Source: Begonia masoniana (Eukaryota; Streptophyta; Magnoliopsida; Cucurbitales; Begoniaceae). From it: a DNA stretch of 64,000 bases. The stretch lies in contig CM039502.1 in the NCBI GenBank assembly GCA_022432975.1, positions 10,763,290 to 10,827,289 on the forward strand, read 5' to 3'. Below, piece after piece: positions 9,685 to 22,386 of the stretch. Positions within the stretch are counted from its first letter, which is position 1, and each line of letters starts with the position of its first letter. Under the pieces are notes generated by a model. It saw nothing but the letters and a program-made list of their open reading frames with translations. It did not search any database and was not told where the DNA came from. The translations under genes and the position numbers were made by a program.

Positions 9685-11071
9685 TACTATGAGGTACACA
9701 TTATTGACATCTCATAGTAAAATACTGTCACATGGTGCATTCCGTTAAATTTATAGGCAAAAATTTTGAAAATACGAGTACTTGTAATGAGACTGATAAA
9801 ACTAAAAGGAGTAAGTTGAAACAAGCCCTAAACTATAAGGACCAAAACATATTTTACCCTTGATATTTTATTATGCTTAATTCAACTTTTTGGGTAATAC
9901 GTCATTTTTCAAGAGATGAATATATTCTTGTATATTTAGAGTAACCAATAAGAATATTATTAAGTGTAGCAATTATAATAAAATTCATGTATTATTATTA
10001 TTACATGTCATAATAATTATCTCATAATTTTTATTTTCTTTTTAAAACTTGAAAATATCTATAAATTAATTTTACTCGGGATACAATATTAATATAAATT
10101 GTATACACATTTTGTTATAATTTTATGTATTATTTATATATCATTCATTCGTTAGTGCTATATTTCAAATTTTTTCATCATGAAGAATTTATACCTGGTT
10201 TGTTCGACTTGTCCATGTCACTCGATTGGCAACGTGGTGACATTATCTCAGCCTCGCCTATGACTAGGTCGAGTGAACTTGCTCCACTAAATTGCAGACC
10301 TAGCTCGGTTCGGTACAAACAAAATTTTGTGATCCAAAGTATAGCTTGTTGATCTTGGACCATTATGGCGATTTTCAACCTTTCGGGTCATGGCCGTGTG
10401 ATGACTCTAAATAGTATCTTCATTGGCTGCCTTTGCAAAACGACATCACTTCGAAAATGCTTCTTTTATATTCTCTGTTTGTTTATTTTACTATTACTTG
10501 GTCTATATTTTACATTAATTATATTTTGATTAAACAATATTGATATATTATATTATCAAAATTGGAACCAAGGAGATGGGTCAAATTGAAACTTCCATCA
10601 ATTCACGTTGATTGATATCTTAATTTAGATTTTATTATTATATCCATCATTATAATCATCTTTTTGAGGAGTGTGACCAAATAAAATACAATATGAAGCT
10701 AGATTTTAGTCTAAAAGAAGATAAACTTTAGCAAACTGGGTCCTCAAATTTAGTTTTTGTATGGTGTATTATAGGATGCAAGTCCTTGATCAATTCAAAT
10801 TTAGACTACCCTTTTATTAATGTTTGCTTGAATTTGTAACTATGGTGCCAAATTAAAGGTGCAATCGTTTGGGGAGGGCTAGCACAAGATCCAAGCGAAT
10901 TCGTTCAGAGGCAAACTCAACCAGCCCATAATTTGATCACGGGGAACACCAGTTTGATATTCTAGTTGTGACTGTGGTTTTAAAACAATCAGCAATAATT
11001 ATAAAAAATGATTTACCGATTTTAAACGATTAATAAATTATAATGTTTTATTATTAAATTAAAATTGAGGG
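9685..11071. other. Intergenic, no gene seen
   Basis: AT-rich intergenic DNA. The short frames over 10125-10378 have no recognisable domain, and I find no RNA gene or repeat. Confidence 0.45.
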
Positions 11072-13445
11072 AGAAAATGTAATGTAATGTAATGTAATGT
11101 AATGTAATGTAATGTAATGTAATGTAATGTAATGTAATGTAATGTAATGTAATGTAATGTAATGTAATGTAATGTAATGTAATGTAATGTAATGTAATGT
11201 AATGTAATGTAATGTAATGTAATGTAATGTAATGTAATGTAATGTAATGTAATGTAATGTAATGTAATGTAATGTAATGTAATGTAATGTAATGTAATGT
11301 AATGTAATGTAATGTAATGTAATGTAATGTAATGTAATGTAATGTAATGTAATGTAATGTAATGTAATGTAATGTAATGTAATGTAATGTAATGTAATGT
11401 AATGTAATGTAATGTAATGTAATGTAATGTAATGTAATGTAATGTAATGTAATGTAATGTAATGTAATGTAATGTAATGTAATGTAATGTAATGTAATGT
11501 AATGTAATGTAATGTAATGTAATGTAATGTAATGTAATGTAATGTAATGTAATGTAATGTAATGTAATGTAATGTAATGTAATGTAATGTAATGTAATGT
11601 AATGTAATGTAATGTAATGTAATGTAATGTAATGTAATGTAATGTAATGTAATGTAATGTAATGTAATGTAATGTAATGTAATGTAATGTAATGTAATGT
11701 AATGTAATGTAATGTAATGTAATGTAATGTAATGTAATGTAATGTAATGTAATGTAATGTAATGTAATGTAATGTAATGTAATGTAATGTAATGTAATGT
11801 AATGTAATGTAATGTAATGTAATGTAATGTAATGTAATGTAATGTAATGTAATGTAATGTAATGTAATGTAATGTAATGTAATGTAATGTAATGTAATGT
11901 AATGTAATGTAATGTAATGTAATGTAATGTAATGTAATGTAATGTAATGTAATGTAATGTAATGTAATGTAATGTAATGTAATGTAATGTAATGTAATGT
12001 AATGTAATGTAATGTAATGTAATGTAATGTAATGTAATGTAATGTAATGTAATGTAATGTAATGTAATGTAATGTAATGTAATGTAATGTAATGTAATGT
12101 AATGTAATGTAATGTAATGTAATGTAATGTAATGTAATGTAATGTAATGTAATGTAATGTAATGTAATGTAATGTAATGTAATGTAATGTAATGTAATGT
12201 AATGTAATGTAATGTAATGTAATGTAATGTAATGTAATGTAATGTAATGTAATGTAATGTAATGTAATGTAATGTAATGTAATGTAATGTAATGTAATGT
12301 AATGTAATGTAATGTAATGTAATGTAATGTAATGTAATGTAATGTAATGTAATGTAATGTAATGTAATGTAATGTAATGTAATGTAATGTAATGTAATGT
12401 AATGTAATGTAATGTAATGTAATGTAATGTAATGTAATGTAATGTAATGTAATGTAATGTAATGTAATGTAATGTAATGTAATGTAATGTAATGTAATGT
12501 AATGTAATGTAATGTAATGTAATGTAATGTAATGTAATGTAATGTAATGTAATGTAATGTAATGTAATGTAATGTAATGTAATGTAATGTAATGTAATGT
12601 AATGTAATGTAATGTAATGTAATGTAATGTAATGTAATGTAATGTAATGTAATGTAATGTAATGTAATGTAATGTAATGTAATGTAATGTAATGTAATGT
12701 AATGTAATGTAATGTAATGTAATGTAATGTAATGTAATGTAATGTAATGTAATGTAATGTAATGTAATGTAATGTAATGTAATGTAATGTAATGTAATGT
12801 AATGTAATGTAATGTAATGTAATGTAATGTAATGTAATGTAATGTAATGTAATGTAATGTAATGTAATGTAATGTAATGTAATGTAATGTAATGTAATGT
12901 AATGTAATGTAATGTAATGTAATGTAATGTAATGTAATGTAATGTAATGTAATGTAATGTAATGTAATGTAATGTAATGTAATGTAATGTAATGTAATGT
13001 AATGTAATGTAATGTAATGTAATGTAATGTAATGTAATGTAATGTAATGTAATGTAATGTAATGTAATGTAATGTAATGTAATGTAATGTAATGTAATGT
13101 AATGTAATGTAATGTAATGTAATGTAATGTAATGTAATGTAATGTAATGTAATGTAATGTAATGTAATGTAATGTAATGTAATGTAATGTAATGTAATGT
13201 AATGTAATGTAATGTAATGTAATGTAATGTAATGTAATGTAATGTAATGTAATGTAATGTAATGTAATGTAATGTAATGTAATGTAATGTAATGTAATGT
13301 AATGTAATGTAATGTAATGTAATGTAATGTAATGTAATGTAATGTAATGTAATGTAATGTAATGTAATGTAATGTAATGTAATGTAATGTAATGTAATGT
13401 AATGTAATGTAATGTAATGTAATGTAATGTAATGTAATGTAATGT
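11072..13445. repeat. Giant pentanucleotide microsatellite (AATGT)n, about 474 copies
   Basis: About 2,370 bp of AATGT repeats with no interruption that I can see over its whole length. Both flanks are sharp (GAAA before, ATGGTTAAG after). The purity implies very recent expansion or homogenisation. All frames contain stops or are meaningless. Confidence 0.98.
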
Positions 13446-13534
13446 ATGGTTAAGTGTGGACGAGGACTGGCATCATGTCATGTACTCCTGTTATGTCCTG
13501 TTGCGGCATGTACCCTGTTTGCCCAGCTCCTCTT

Positions 13535-16075
13535 CACACTTTGCATCTTCCGGTACTGTTCACACTTTGCATCTTCCGGTACTGTTCACACTTTGCATCT
13601 TCCGGTACTGTTCACACTTTGCATCTTCCGGTACTGTTCACACTTTGCATCTTCCGGTACTGTTCACACTTTGCATCTTCCGGTACTGTTCACACTTTGC
13701 ATCTTCCGGTACTGTTCACACTTTGCATCTTCCGGTACTGTTCACACTTTGCATCTTCCGGTACTGTTCACACTTTGCATCTTCCGGTACTGTTCACACT
13801 TTGCATCTTCCGGTACTGTTCACACTTTGCATCTTCCGGTACTGTTCACACTTTGCATCTTCCGGTACTGTTCACACTTTGCATCTTCCGGTACTGTTCA
13901 CACTTTGCATCTTCCGGTACTGTTCACACTTTGCATCTTCCGGTACTGTTCACACTTTGCATCTTCCGGTACTGTTCACACTTTGCATCTTCCGGTACTG
14001 TTCACACTTTGCATCTTCCGGTACTGTTCACACTTTGCATCTTCCGGTACTGTTCACACTTTGCATCTTCCGGTACTGTTCACACTTTGCATCTTCCGGT
14101 ACTGTTCACACTTTGCATCTTCCGGTACTGTTCACACTTTGCATCTTCCGGTACTGTTCACACTTTGCATCTTCCGGTACTGTTCACACTTTGCATCTTC
14201 CGGTACTGTTCACACTTTGCATCTTCCGGTACTGTTCACACTTTGCATCTTCCGGTACTGTTCACACTTTGCATCTTCCGGTACTGTTCACACTTTGCAT
14301 CTTCCGGTACTGTTCACACTTTGCATCTTCCGGTACTGTTCACACTTTGCATCTTCCGGTACTGTTCACACTTTGCATCTTCCGGTACTGTTCACACTTT
14401 GCATCTTCCGGTACTGTTCACACTTTGCATCTTCCGGTACTGTTCACACTTTGCATCTTCCGGTACTGTTCACACTTTGCATCTTCCGGTACTGTTCACA
14501 CTTTGCATCTTCCGGTACTGTTCACACTTTGCATCTTCCGGTACTGTTCACACTTTGCATCTTCCGGTACTGTTCACACTTTGCATCTTCCGGTACTGTT
14601 CACACTTTGCATCTTCCGGTACTGTTCACACTTTGCATCTTCCGGTACTGTTCACACTTTGCATCTTCCGGTACTGTTCACACTTTGCATCTTCCGGTAC
14701 TGTTCACACTTTGCATCTTCCGGTACTGTTCACACTTTGCATCTTCCGGTACTGTTCACACTTTGCATCTTCCGGTACTGTTCACACTTTGCATCTTCCG
14801 GTACTGTTCACACTTTGCATCTTCCGGTACTGTTCACACTTTGCATCTTCCGGTACTGTTCACACTTTGCATCTTCCGGTACTGTTCACACTTTGCATCT
14901 TCCGGTACTGTTCACACTTTGCATCTTCCGGTACTGTTCACACTTTGCATCTTCCGGTACTGTTCACACTTTGCATCTTCCGGTACTGTTCACACTTTGC
15001 ATCTTCCGGTACTGTTCACACTTTGCATCTTCCGGTACTGTTCACACTTTGCATCTTCCGGTACTGTTCACACTTTGCATCTTCCGGTACTGTTCACACT
15101 TTGCATCTTCCGGTACTGTTCACACTTTGCATCTTCCGGTACTGTTCACACTTTGCATCTTCCGGTACTGTTCACACTTTGCATCTTCCGGTACTGTTCA
15201 CACTTTGCATCTTCCGGTACTGTTCACACTTTGCATCTTCCGGTACTGTTCACACTTTGCATCTTCCGGTACTGTTCACACTTTGCATCTTCCGGTACTG
15301 TTCACACTTTGCATCTTCCGGTACTGTTCACACTTTGCATCTTCCGGTACTGTTCACACTTTGCATCTTCCGGTACTGTTCACACTTTGCATCTTCCGGT
15401 ACTGTTCACACTTTGCATCTTCCGGTACTGTTCACACTTTGCATCTTCCGGTACTGTTCACACTTTGCATCTTCCGGTACTGTTCACACTTTGCATCTTC
15501 CGGTACTGTTCACACTTTGCATCTTCCGGTACTGTTCACACTTTGCATCTTCCGGTACTGTTCACACTTTGCATCTTCCGGTACTGTTCACACTTTGCAT
15601 CTTCCGGTACTGTTCACACTTTGCATCTTCCGGTACTGTTCACACTTTGCATCTTCCGGTACTGTTCACACTTTGCATCTTCCGGTACTGTTCACACTTT
15701 GCATCTTCCGGTACTGTTCACACTTTGCATCTTCCGGTACTGTTCACACTTTGCATCTTCCGGTACTGTTCACACTTTGCATCTTCCGGTACTGTTCACA
15801 CTTTGCATCTTCCGGTACTGTTCACACTTTGCATCTTCCGGTACTGTTCACACTTTGCATCTTCCGGTACTGTTCACACTTTGCATCTTCCGGTACTGTT
15901 CACACTTTGCATCTTCCTACTGTTCACACTTTGCATCTTCCGGTACTGTTCACACTTTGCATCTTCCGGTACTGTTCCACTTGCATCTCCGGTACTGTTC
16001 ACACTTTGCATCTTCCGGTCACTGTTCACAACTTCATCTTCCGGTCACTGTTCACAACTTCATCTTCCGATCACT
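13535..16075. repeat. 26-bp tandem array, about 91 perfect plus terminal degenerate copies
   Basis: The unit is 26 bp and contains CACACTTTGCATCTTCC and GGTACTGTT. It is perfect from about 13535 to about 15916. It then degenerates with a 3-bp deletion and several indels up to 16075, where late copies read CGGTCACTGTTCACAACTTC. Three plus-strand frames of about 900 residues run through it only because the unit lacks stops. The polarity of decay suggests expansion from the left or centre, with the right edge the oldest. Confidence 0.97.
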
Positions 16076-18320
16076 GTTCATTTCTGTCTTATTATATCCC
16101 AAAGACTGTTTTCATTCCTTCCCGCTTCCACCCTCCTGGCTTTTGTTCTGTTATTCTTCTGTCATTTAATCTGAACTCCAATTTTAAGTATGTCTCCAAA
16201 TTTAAATGCTTAAAGTGCTCTGCTTCCTGTATTCATCTGTCGTTCATTTCTGTGGTTCAACAATTAATATATTTTTTCTGATTTTGTTCCAAGGATTCTG
16301 ATCTCCTTCTGTTGTTTACCCTGTAGTTCGGTGTTAACTGTTTTTCCCCTGTTTGATTTCGACACCAGAGAACTCTCTCTCTGCGAAGTTTTAAAGTTCA
16401 GTCTGTCTTCTGTTCGTTTTAAAGGTATAATGTACAAAAAAAAAAAAATAGTCCCCGTTTTCTGTCAACTGTCCCGGAGTGATGGCTGGATTCCCGGACT
16501 CCGATCGGGGTCCTGGTTTCGGGCCGTCACAGGCTTTGTCTTTTTTTTTTTTTTTGAAAATCTTTGATCCATCTACTTTGTTTACTACTCAATGGCTGTC
16601 TGCATCTTCCATCTTTATCTCTCTTACCCACTTCCTTAAGATTTCACGTGTCCTCTCTCTCTCTCTCTCTCTCTCTACTTTTGGCTTCTTTTGGAGGGGC
16701 ATGCTTAGATAGAGATAACAGATCGTGAGATCTAAAGGGTGTTGGATTTTGTACAAAAACACAACATATTACTCCAAAAAAAACGATTAAAAAAGAGAGG
16801 TTGTTAGATTCGGCGTAACCCGAGTTTTAATATGGCCATACCAGTTTAGACCACGATAGAAATCTCATTTTGACTAGGACTAAGATTCTGATTACATGTA
16901 TAAATATATGTTTGAGTCACAAAATTCAATTGTACCTTGATTTTTCATTAGTGAATTTGTCATATACTTGTGAGTTTTTTCTTTTTCTCAAAAACTATGT
17001 AAATTTTTATATCCCTATTTTTCTGCATTTTTTTTTTTTCTGATTATTGGTTTTCGATGGGGATGAAAAAAGTGAAGGGTTCAACTTCGATGGGAATGAA
17101 AAATCTCGAAAAGGAGCTAGGCGAAAAATGTCACCAAATAAACGGCGATTCACAACTAGAGAGCGAGGGCAGTCAAAACAAGTGCGTTATGCACTACGTT
17201 TGGGCGGTCGGAATGTGGCCGGAGTAAAAGAAAACAAAGAGGGGGGTCATTTTTTCTCAAGAGAGCATAGTTGGGTGGAGGGTAGGCCGATCACCGATTC
17301 TATATATAGAATAGGAGAACGGGTCTCTATTCTCGCTCTATTAAGTGAGAACGAGGACTCACTCTCGAAATGGGTCCGTCGTGGTGTCATAATTTGAGAG
17401 GGGGACCCGCAACTATTACACGAGTTCCCGTTCGTTTTTTTCAAAAGAACGGGACCCGATTATCGCAAAATGGGGACTTGCCATTATTTATTTTGTTAAA
17501 AAATTTATGATTTGTTTTGTTAAAATACTCATATTTCATGATTTAAAATGGATTTAACCACGGTAATAACTAAGCCCAAGAAAATTTCTAATCATGTGTA
17601 GGATATGAAGCCAAAACAAAATAAACATATTTTTTAATAATTTTTTTTAACAATTTTTAATTAAAATCAAATAAAAAACTAGACAAGGCAATGTGTCTCC
17701 CTCTGACTTACGTATTCGTAAAGGATAGTACACTCAAAACCACCATTAACTTACCCTTAACTTACAAGGCAATATGTCATAACACCTTAACGTTTGTTTT
17801 TATACACATAACACCTCTACTTACTGACCATGAACGATTTGCACATTTTCATTAATTTCTCAATTAAAATACATGTTCACCTTCACTCGCAAGTCCTATA
17901 TGATTTTATTAATCATTATTGATTCGTTCTAACAATATTGATTCGATATTAGAAGTTAGATTTCGCACTCTAATTTTTGGCTTGTGTTGTACGAGAATTG
18001 GAGGATTCAAAGAGTGGGAAGCGAGGGAGGGAGGGAAATAAGTTCGGAAATTTAGTGTTAAAAAATGTAAATATGTTGCACATGTTCATTTTAACGAAGA
18101 AATGAACGGAAATGTCTAATTGCTAACAATCCATATGTTGGGATGTTAACGATAAAGTGTTATAAGTACATTACTCTATATTGTTACAAGTAAAATTACA
18201 CTTTATCCGGTTATTATTCATAGGAGAAAAAAAATCTTAAACTATAAGATTAGTAACAAAATAAATATTATATTATATTTGTTAACAAAATAAATATTAA
18301 AATGTCATAGGTTAACAAAT
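16076..18320. other. Intergenic, possible LTR remnant near 16804-17040
   Basis: No credible gene. Around 16804 TGTTAGATTCGGCGTAAC begins a block with TATAAATATATG at about 16900 and a pyrimidine-rich tract, an LTR-like layout. I could not find a partner LTR or TSD. The 116-codon frame at 17047-17397 has no recognised domain. CT microsatellite at about 16651-16676. Confidence 0.35.
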
Positions 18321-18324
18321 AAAC

Positions 18325-18570
18325 TCTCATGTTGCTAAATCCAGACGCGATCGACTACAATTTAACTGTTGACGACCGCATGTATGCCCGCGTGAAGCCG
18401 AAGTCACACGTTCTTTAGTATATTTTGAGTCGCATTTTAAATGTGGGTGCCCGCATGGAAACGAAATTGCATGTTCTCGAGTGTGTTTTACATTCATTTT
18501 AAGTACAACGATCACATTTTCGTTGCGGTCAACCATAAATGATTGAATTGTTAACGAATGATGGTCTAAA
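18325..18570. repeat. Dispersed repeat copy 1 (pairs with 19131-19390)
   Basis: This block shares an order of landmarks with 19131-19390: a GTTGCTAAATCCAG or GTTAAATTCAG start, GCGATCGACTAC or GCGGTCGTCTAC, AGTATATTTTG, GTGGGTG(C/A)CCG, GTGTTTTACA or ATGTTTTACA, GCGGTCAA, and GAATTGTTAACG(A/G)ATGATG. The copies are diverged direct repeats of an unidentified family. Confidence 0.6.
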
Positions 18571-19130
18571 ATTTATTTTTTTGGTTAAAGAATGATAGTT
18601 TAAAATTTATTTTATTAAAAAAATAATTTAAAAGTGAATTTAATAATGCACTTATGATTTTTATATATATTTACCGAAGTTGATATTCCTTGTGGGTGGA
18701 AATTAATAAATAATAATAATTACCTTTTATGGATTTGACCGTAGTACATTGTTTGTTTGACTGCTCCATTTCGGGACCCACACTCATTAAAAGCTTTGAC
18801 TGGATAACCGGTTTTACACTTTATAGCTTTCCATCTTCAGTATTTAATGCACCGTTTTTCTTTTATTATTTTATTTTTTAATTAAAATAATAAGTAAACC
18901 TCGACGTGACAAGTTTTATGCTAGTTACATCCTCTCTTTACTCATCCACCCCGTAGTAAATATAATTGTCCAGACCTAAGTGGAGTTGATATGGTACAGT
19001 TAATAACAAACCTCAAATATAAATATATATATGGGAAAAAATTAAAAAAGCTAAAGTAAGAGACAACAAACAGGAAATTATATTAGTTAACTTATCTTAA
19101 ATTATCATAGATTAACAAAACAATCATTTT

Positions 19131-19390
19131 GTAGTTAAATTCAGTTGCGGTCGTCTACATTTTAATTGCGAGCGATCGTGTGAAGTCGAGGTCGAACGCT
19201 CTCAAGTATATTTTGCACCAATTTCAAATGCGGGCGATCACATTTTAATTGTGGGTGACCGTCTGGATACAAGGTTGCTTATTTCTGAACATGTTTTACA
19301 CTATTGTCAAGTGTTGTCGACCACGTTTTCACTGCGTGCGGTCAAGGTCGTCGTTCTCGAAAGGTTGAATTGTTAACGGATGATGTTTTA
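19131..19390. repeat. Dispersed repeat copy 2 (pairs with 18325-18570)
   Basis: Second, diverged copy of the element at 18325-18570, about 800 bp downstream in the same orientation. No coding potential or terminal repeats are visible. Confidence 0.6.
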
Positions 19391-19469
19391 AGATTTGTTT
19401 TGATAATAAAAATAGTTAAAGGATGAGTTTGTTAATTACCGTATAAATAATGTTTTTATTGACAATTAT

Positions 19470-19471
<2 letters not shown>

Positions 19472-19514
<43 letters not shown>
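19472..19514. repeat. (AT)n microsatellite
   Basis: About 21 AT dinucleotides, roughly 250 bp upstream of the GASA gene start. Confidence 0.95.
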
Positions 19515-19521
<7 letters not shown>

Positions 19522-19613
19522 ATAATTGTGACATTTTGTTTGATTTTTAACGACAATTGGTCGATCAATAACCAAAGATAGTCATTAAAAAACTCAATTA
19601 CTTTCTGATAATC

Positions 19614-19620
19614 TATATAA
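19614..19620 (+). promoter_or_regulatory. TATA box of the GASA gene
   Basis: TATATAA lies about 142 bp upstream of the ATG at 19762 and is followed by a C/T-rich leader (CTCCTCCAACCTCC...), a typical plant core promoter. Assignment is by position. Confidence 0.55.
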
Positions 19621-19761
19621 CTATCCAGCTCTCTATTTAACTCCTCCAACCTCCATTCCTCTCCTTGTCTCCTCCCATTGAGCCTCTGTTTGCTCGTTTT
19701 CCTGTAAAAATCTTGGCTTTTTTAGAGGGAGGAGAGGGAAGTTTGTTTAGTTGAGGTAGCA

Positions 19762-19969
19762 ATGGCCATGGCTAAGTTTTCTTCTCTCTTTCTCCTCTCT
19801 CTCTTCGTCGTCGCCGTTCTTCAGAGCTCTGTCAGTGTCTCTTCTTCTCTGTCTATGTCTGTAAATAGCTAGATCTACGTAGACAGCGTTTAATGAATTG
19901 TTTTGTTTTCTCATTCTCTGCAGGTTATGGCTTCCCATGGACATGGAGGTCATCACTATAGTAACAGAG

Positions 19970-20010
<41 letters not shown>

Positions 20011-20403
20011 TCCTGCAAATGTGTAATGGGGTTTTGATAGAGCAATGTGATTTGTTTTCCAGAATCGATACGGGCCGGGAAGTCTCAAGAGCTTTCGTAA
20101 GTACTCTAAACAACACCCATTTAGTGAAAAAACGGAAACCAGGAGAGAGAAGTTAGAGAGAGAGATGAAAGAGAAATAAAAAAGATAATATTAATGGCGG
20201 TGTTTATATTGGATGAAACAGAGTGCCCGTCGCAGTGCTCGAGGAGATGCAACCAGACGCAGTATCACAAGCCATGTATGTTCTTCTGTCAAAAATGTTG
20301 CAGAAAGTGCCTCTGCGTTCCTCCTGGTCACTATGGAAACAAGGCCGTCTGCCCTTGCTACAACAACTGGAAGACAAAGGAAGGTGGACCAAAGTGCCCT
20401 TAG
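19762..20403 (+). CDS. Gibberellin-regulated GASA/snakin family secreted peptide
   Basis: A small secreted cysteine-rich peptide of the GASA/snakin family, whose members act in the apoplast in growth and defence. Four exons read 19762-19830, 19924-19968, 20063-20096 and 20222-20403, giving 109 residues and a TAG stop. Phases are 0, 0 and 1, and all introns are GT-AG. The N-terminus (MAMAKFSSLFLLSLFVVAVL) is a clear signal peptide. A short His/Gly-rich spacer (SHGHGGHH) follows, then the conserved YGPGSLKSF. The C-terminal domain has all 12 family cysteines and ends NNWKTKEGGPKCP. A second in-phase donor (GTAAAT at 19861) would lengthen exon 1 by ten codons and leave a 63-nt intron. I prefer GTCAGT at 19831 because it brings Ser-Ser directly to Val-Met-Ala, as in relatives. 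It looks like an intact functional host gene. Confidence 0.93.
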
Positions 20404-21029
20404 TTAAACCCTCCATTCCCTTTGTAATGGAGCTTGTTTCTACTGCAATTTCGACTACTTTTTTAGTCTGTCATGGCGGGTTTGCCTTGAATCTGTTTCT
20501 TAATCAAAGTAGATTGCTTCTCTGAACTTCCTCTATCAGCCATAGAGTTTTCTATCTATCAATCCCTTTTGCTTTCCTTATAATAATGTGCAACAACAAA
20601 AAATCAAGAGATAAGAGCAACTTACCACAAACTCTGAAGAGCAGCAAGTCGGGTACGTAGATGTTCGGTTTTTGCTAAAGACCTCTCTTAAAGTCTCTCG
20701 AGATAACGGTGTCTCGGGATTGAAAGTGTGTTTGAAAAAAGAAACATAAATTCTAATATCAACTTTAATGTGTAATTACAATTCTCTTCGTCAAAGAATA
20801 TGTAATTATACTCTTGTGCATCTACACATGCACCACACTAGAATATAATATACTCTTAAATCCCGAACATAAAACTCTATTAAACCATGTTTTGTGACCT
20901 TTATATTATATGACGACAATAATGTATAAATCTAATAGTTATTTAAATGTAGATTTAATCGTTGAGATAGTATTGTACACTTTTGCTTTCCTTATAATAT
21001 TATAAACTTCGCTTTTTAATTTTAGAGGA
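20404..21029. other. GASA 3' UTR and intergenic
   Basis: About 600 bp of AT-rich downstream sequence with no further gene. The 3' UTR presumably ends within the first 200 bp (AATAA-like runs near 20580). Confidence 0.4.
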
Positions 21030-21112
21030 AACAACCAGGTGAAGCGAGTACAATTGTCAACAAATAATACAAAATATTGAGTACCATTAATATATTTAAT
21101 CAGAGAAGGGCC

Positions 21113-21826
21113 CTAAACATCAGTATGAACTAGATCGAAAGGTGATGAAGCATGAGATTGATAAATTAGAAATGGTAATTGATGACTCTTGCTCATTTGG
21201 CAAGGAGTACAATTTTGGGGTACAAAAAGTTTGAAAATGAGATTGCAAGTTTTTAACACTTGCTGCAAAATAGTGGGTGAGGGGTGGCTCAATTGGAGGT
21301 GCCAAAAACTGTCCAGAGGATATGCTGAGGGGTTGAGCCGAGAATCAAGAGACAAGAGTGGACTGGATGACGGAAGATGGAAGAGACCGTCACTGAGAGA
21401 GCCACGAAGCAGAATACTGGGAGTGTTCCGATCCTTAACAAAGAAAGAGGTAGGGTGAAATTCAACGAAAACAGAATTATCTTGACATATTTTGGAAACA
21501 CTTAACAGATTGTGGGATATGTGGTGGGTCGCACCAGAGTCGAGAATCCACGGCGCAGTCGACGGAGACGGTGACAGAGTTAGGAGAAGCCCGGAGGTGT
21601 TGAGATGGCTCGGGAGATTTGCTGAAGAGTAATGGGTTTGACTTTGGCTGGGTCGAGTGAGAAGAGTGGGTGGGCTGAAGTATAGGGGTAAGGGCACACA
21701 GATGTGAGGTTGGTGAAATGAGCTTGGGCTGGAGGAAAAGGGTAGTGGGCTCTTGGGGCAGGAGGGCGATAGTTTGGGTCGAGGTAATAGTAACACTTTA
21801 GGGCCGAGTGGCCCATTTTGTTGCAT
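21113..21826 (-). pseudogene. Copia pol fragment: protease, GAG-pre-integrase, integrase start
   Basis: The 237-residue frame carries the protease motif PWILDSGATHHIS, the segment LLSVSKIC, and a GAG-pre-integrase-like stretch (FWHLQLSHPSPTILQQV, then CTPCQMSKSHQLPF). It ends at the start of integrase (FDLVHTDV), where TAG replaces the tryptophan codon expected in Copia integrases. An overlapping frame near 21816 carries the remnant zinc knuckle (CNKMGHSALKC) with its first cysteine position lost. Confidence 0.8.
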
Positions 21827-22002
21827 ATCTAGAAACGAGGTCTGTTATTGTTCATGGGTCGAGGGGAGCACCATGGGCCTGAGTAGTTGGGAGCTAGCCC
21901 GTTCGGATGAGATCCAGGCGAGAAAGGGGAACGCATTTGAGCGTTCGACCGAGGACTCCACTGTGTACGGGGAGGTCGCTGAGAGGTGAAGTTCGCATGC
22001 AT

Positions 22003-22386
22003 CTAAGTCGATAGCGGCAGTGAAATGACAAAGTTCTGCTTTTCTAGTTGAAAGTCGAAGCTTTGAAGGAGGCTATGTATTTCTTCCAATGGGGGCTGCT
22101 CGGCTCGGTTGGTAATCGAGGAGATCGTTGTTACAAACGAGTTGTATTCGCTGCCTAAGCCATTGAGAAGATATATGATTTTGTCCCGGTGTGAGAAAGG
22201 TTCACCGATGGCTGCAAGGGTGTTGCATATTGAGGTGAGTTTCTGAAAATAATTGCACACCGAGAATCCGTCTTTAGGCAGGGAGTGAAGTCGACTCCTC
22301 AGGTTTGTAATTCTTGCCAGGGGGGAGGAGGCAAAGATTCTTTCTAGGGTTGTCCAGACTTCGCTGGCGGTGGAGAATGTTATCAT
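22003..22386 (-). pseudogene. Copia gag fragment (UBN2-like)
   Basis: The 127-residue frame has the typical Copia gag pattern: SEVWTTLERIFASSP, then LRSRLHSLPKDGFSVCNYF, then IYLLNGLGSEYNSFVTTI. It is separated from the gag start near 22702 by a degraded segment with stops. The nucleocapsid part lies downstream in another frame. Confidence 0.8.

Noticed and set aside
13446..16281. Three frames of more than 900 codons with repeats of HFASSGTVHTLHLPVLFTLC type
   Set aside because: The 26-bp array has no stop in any plus phase, so all three frames are open by arithmetic, and flanks give no gene context.
17047..17397. 116-codon plus frame
   Set aside because: No recognisable domain, no promoter or splice context; basic composition likely chance.
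20194..20525. Other frames overlapping GASA exon 4
   Set aside because: Shadows of the cysteine-rich coding exon in other phases.
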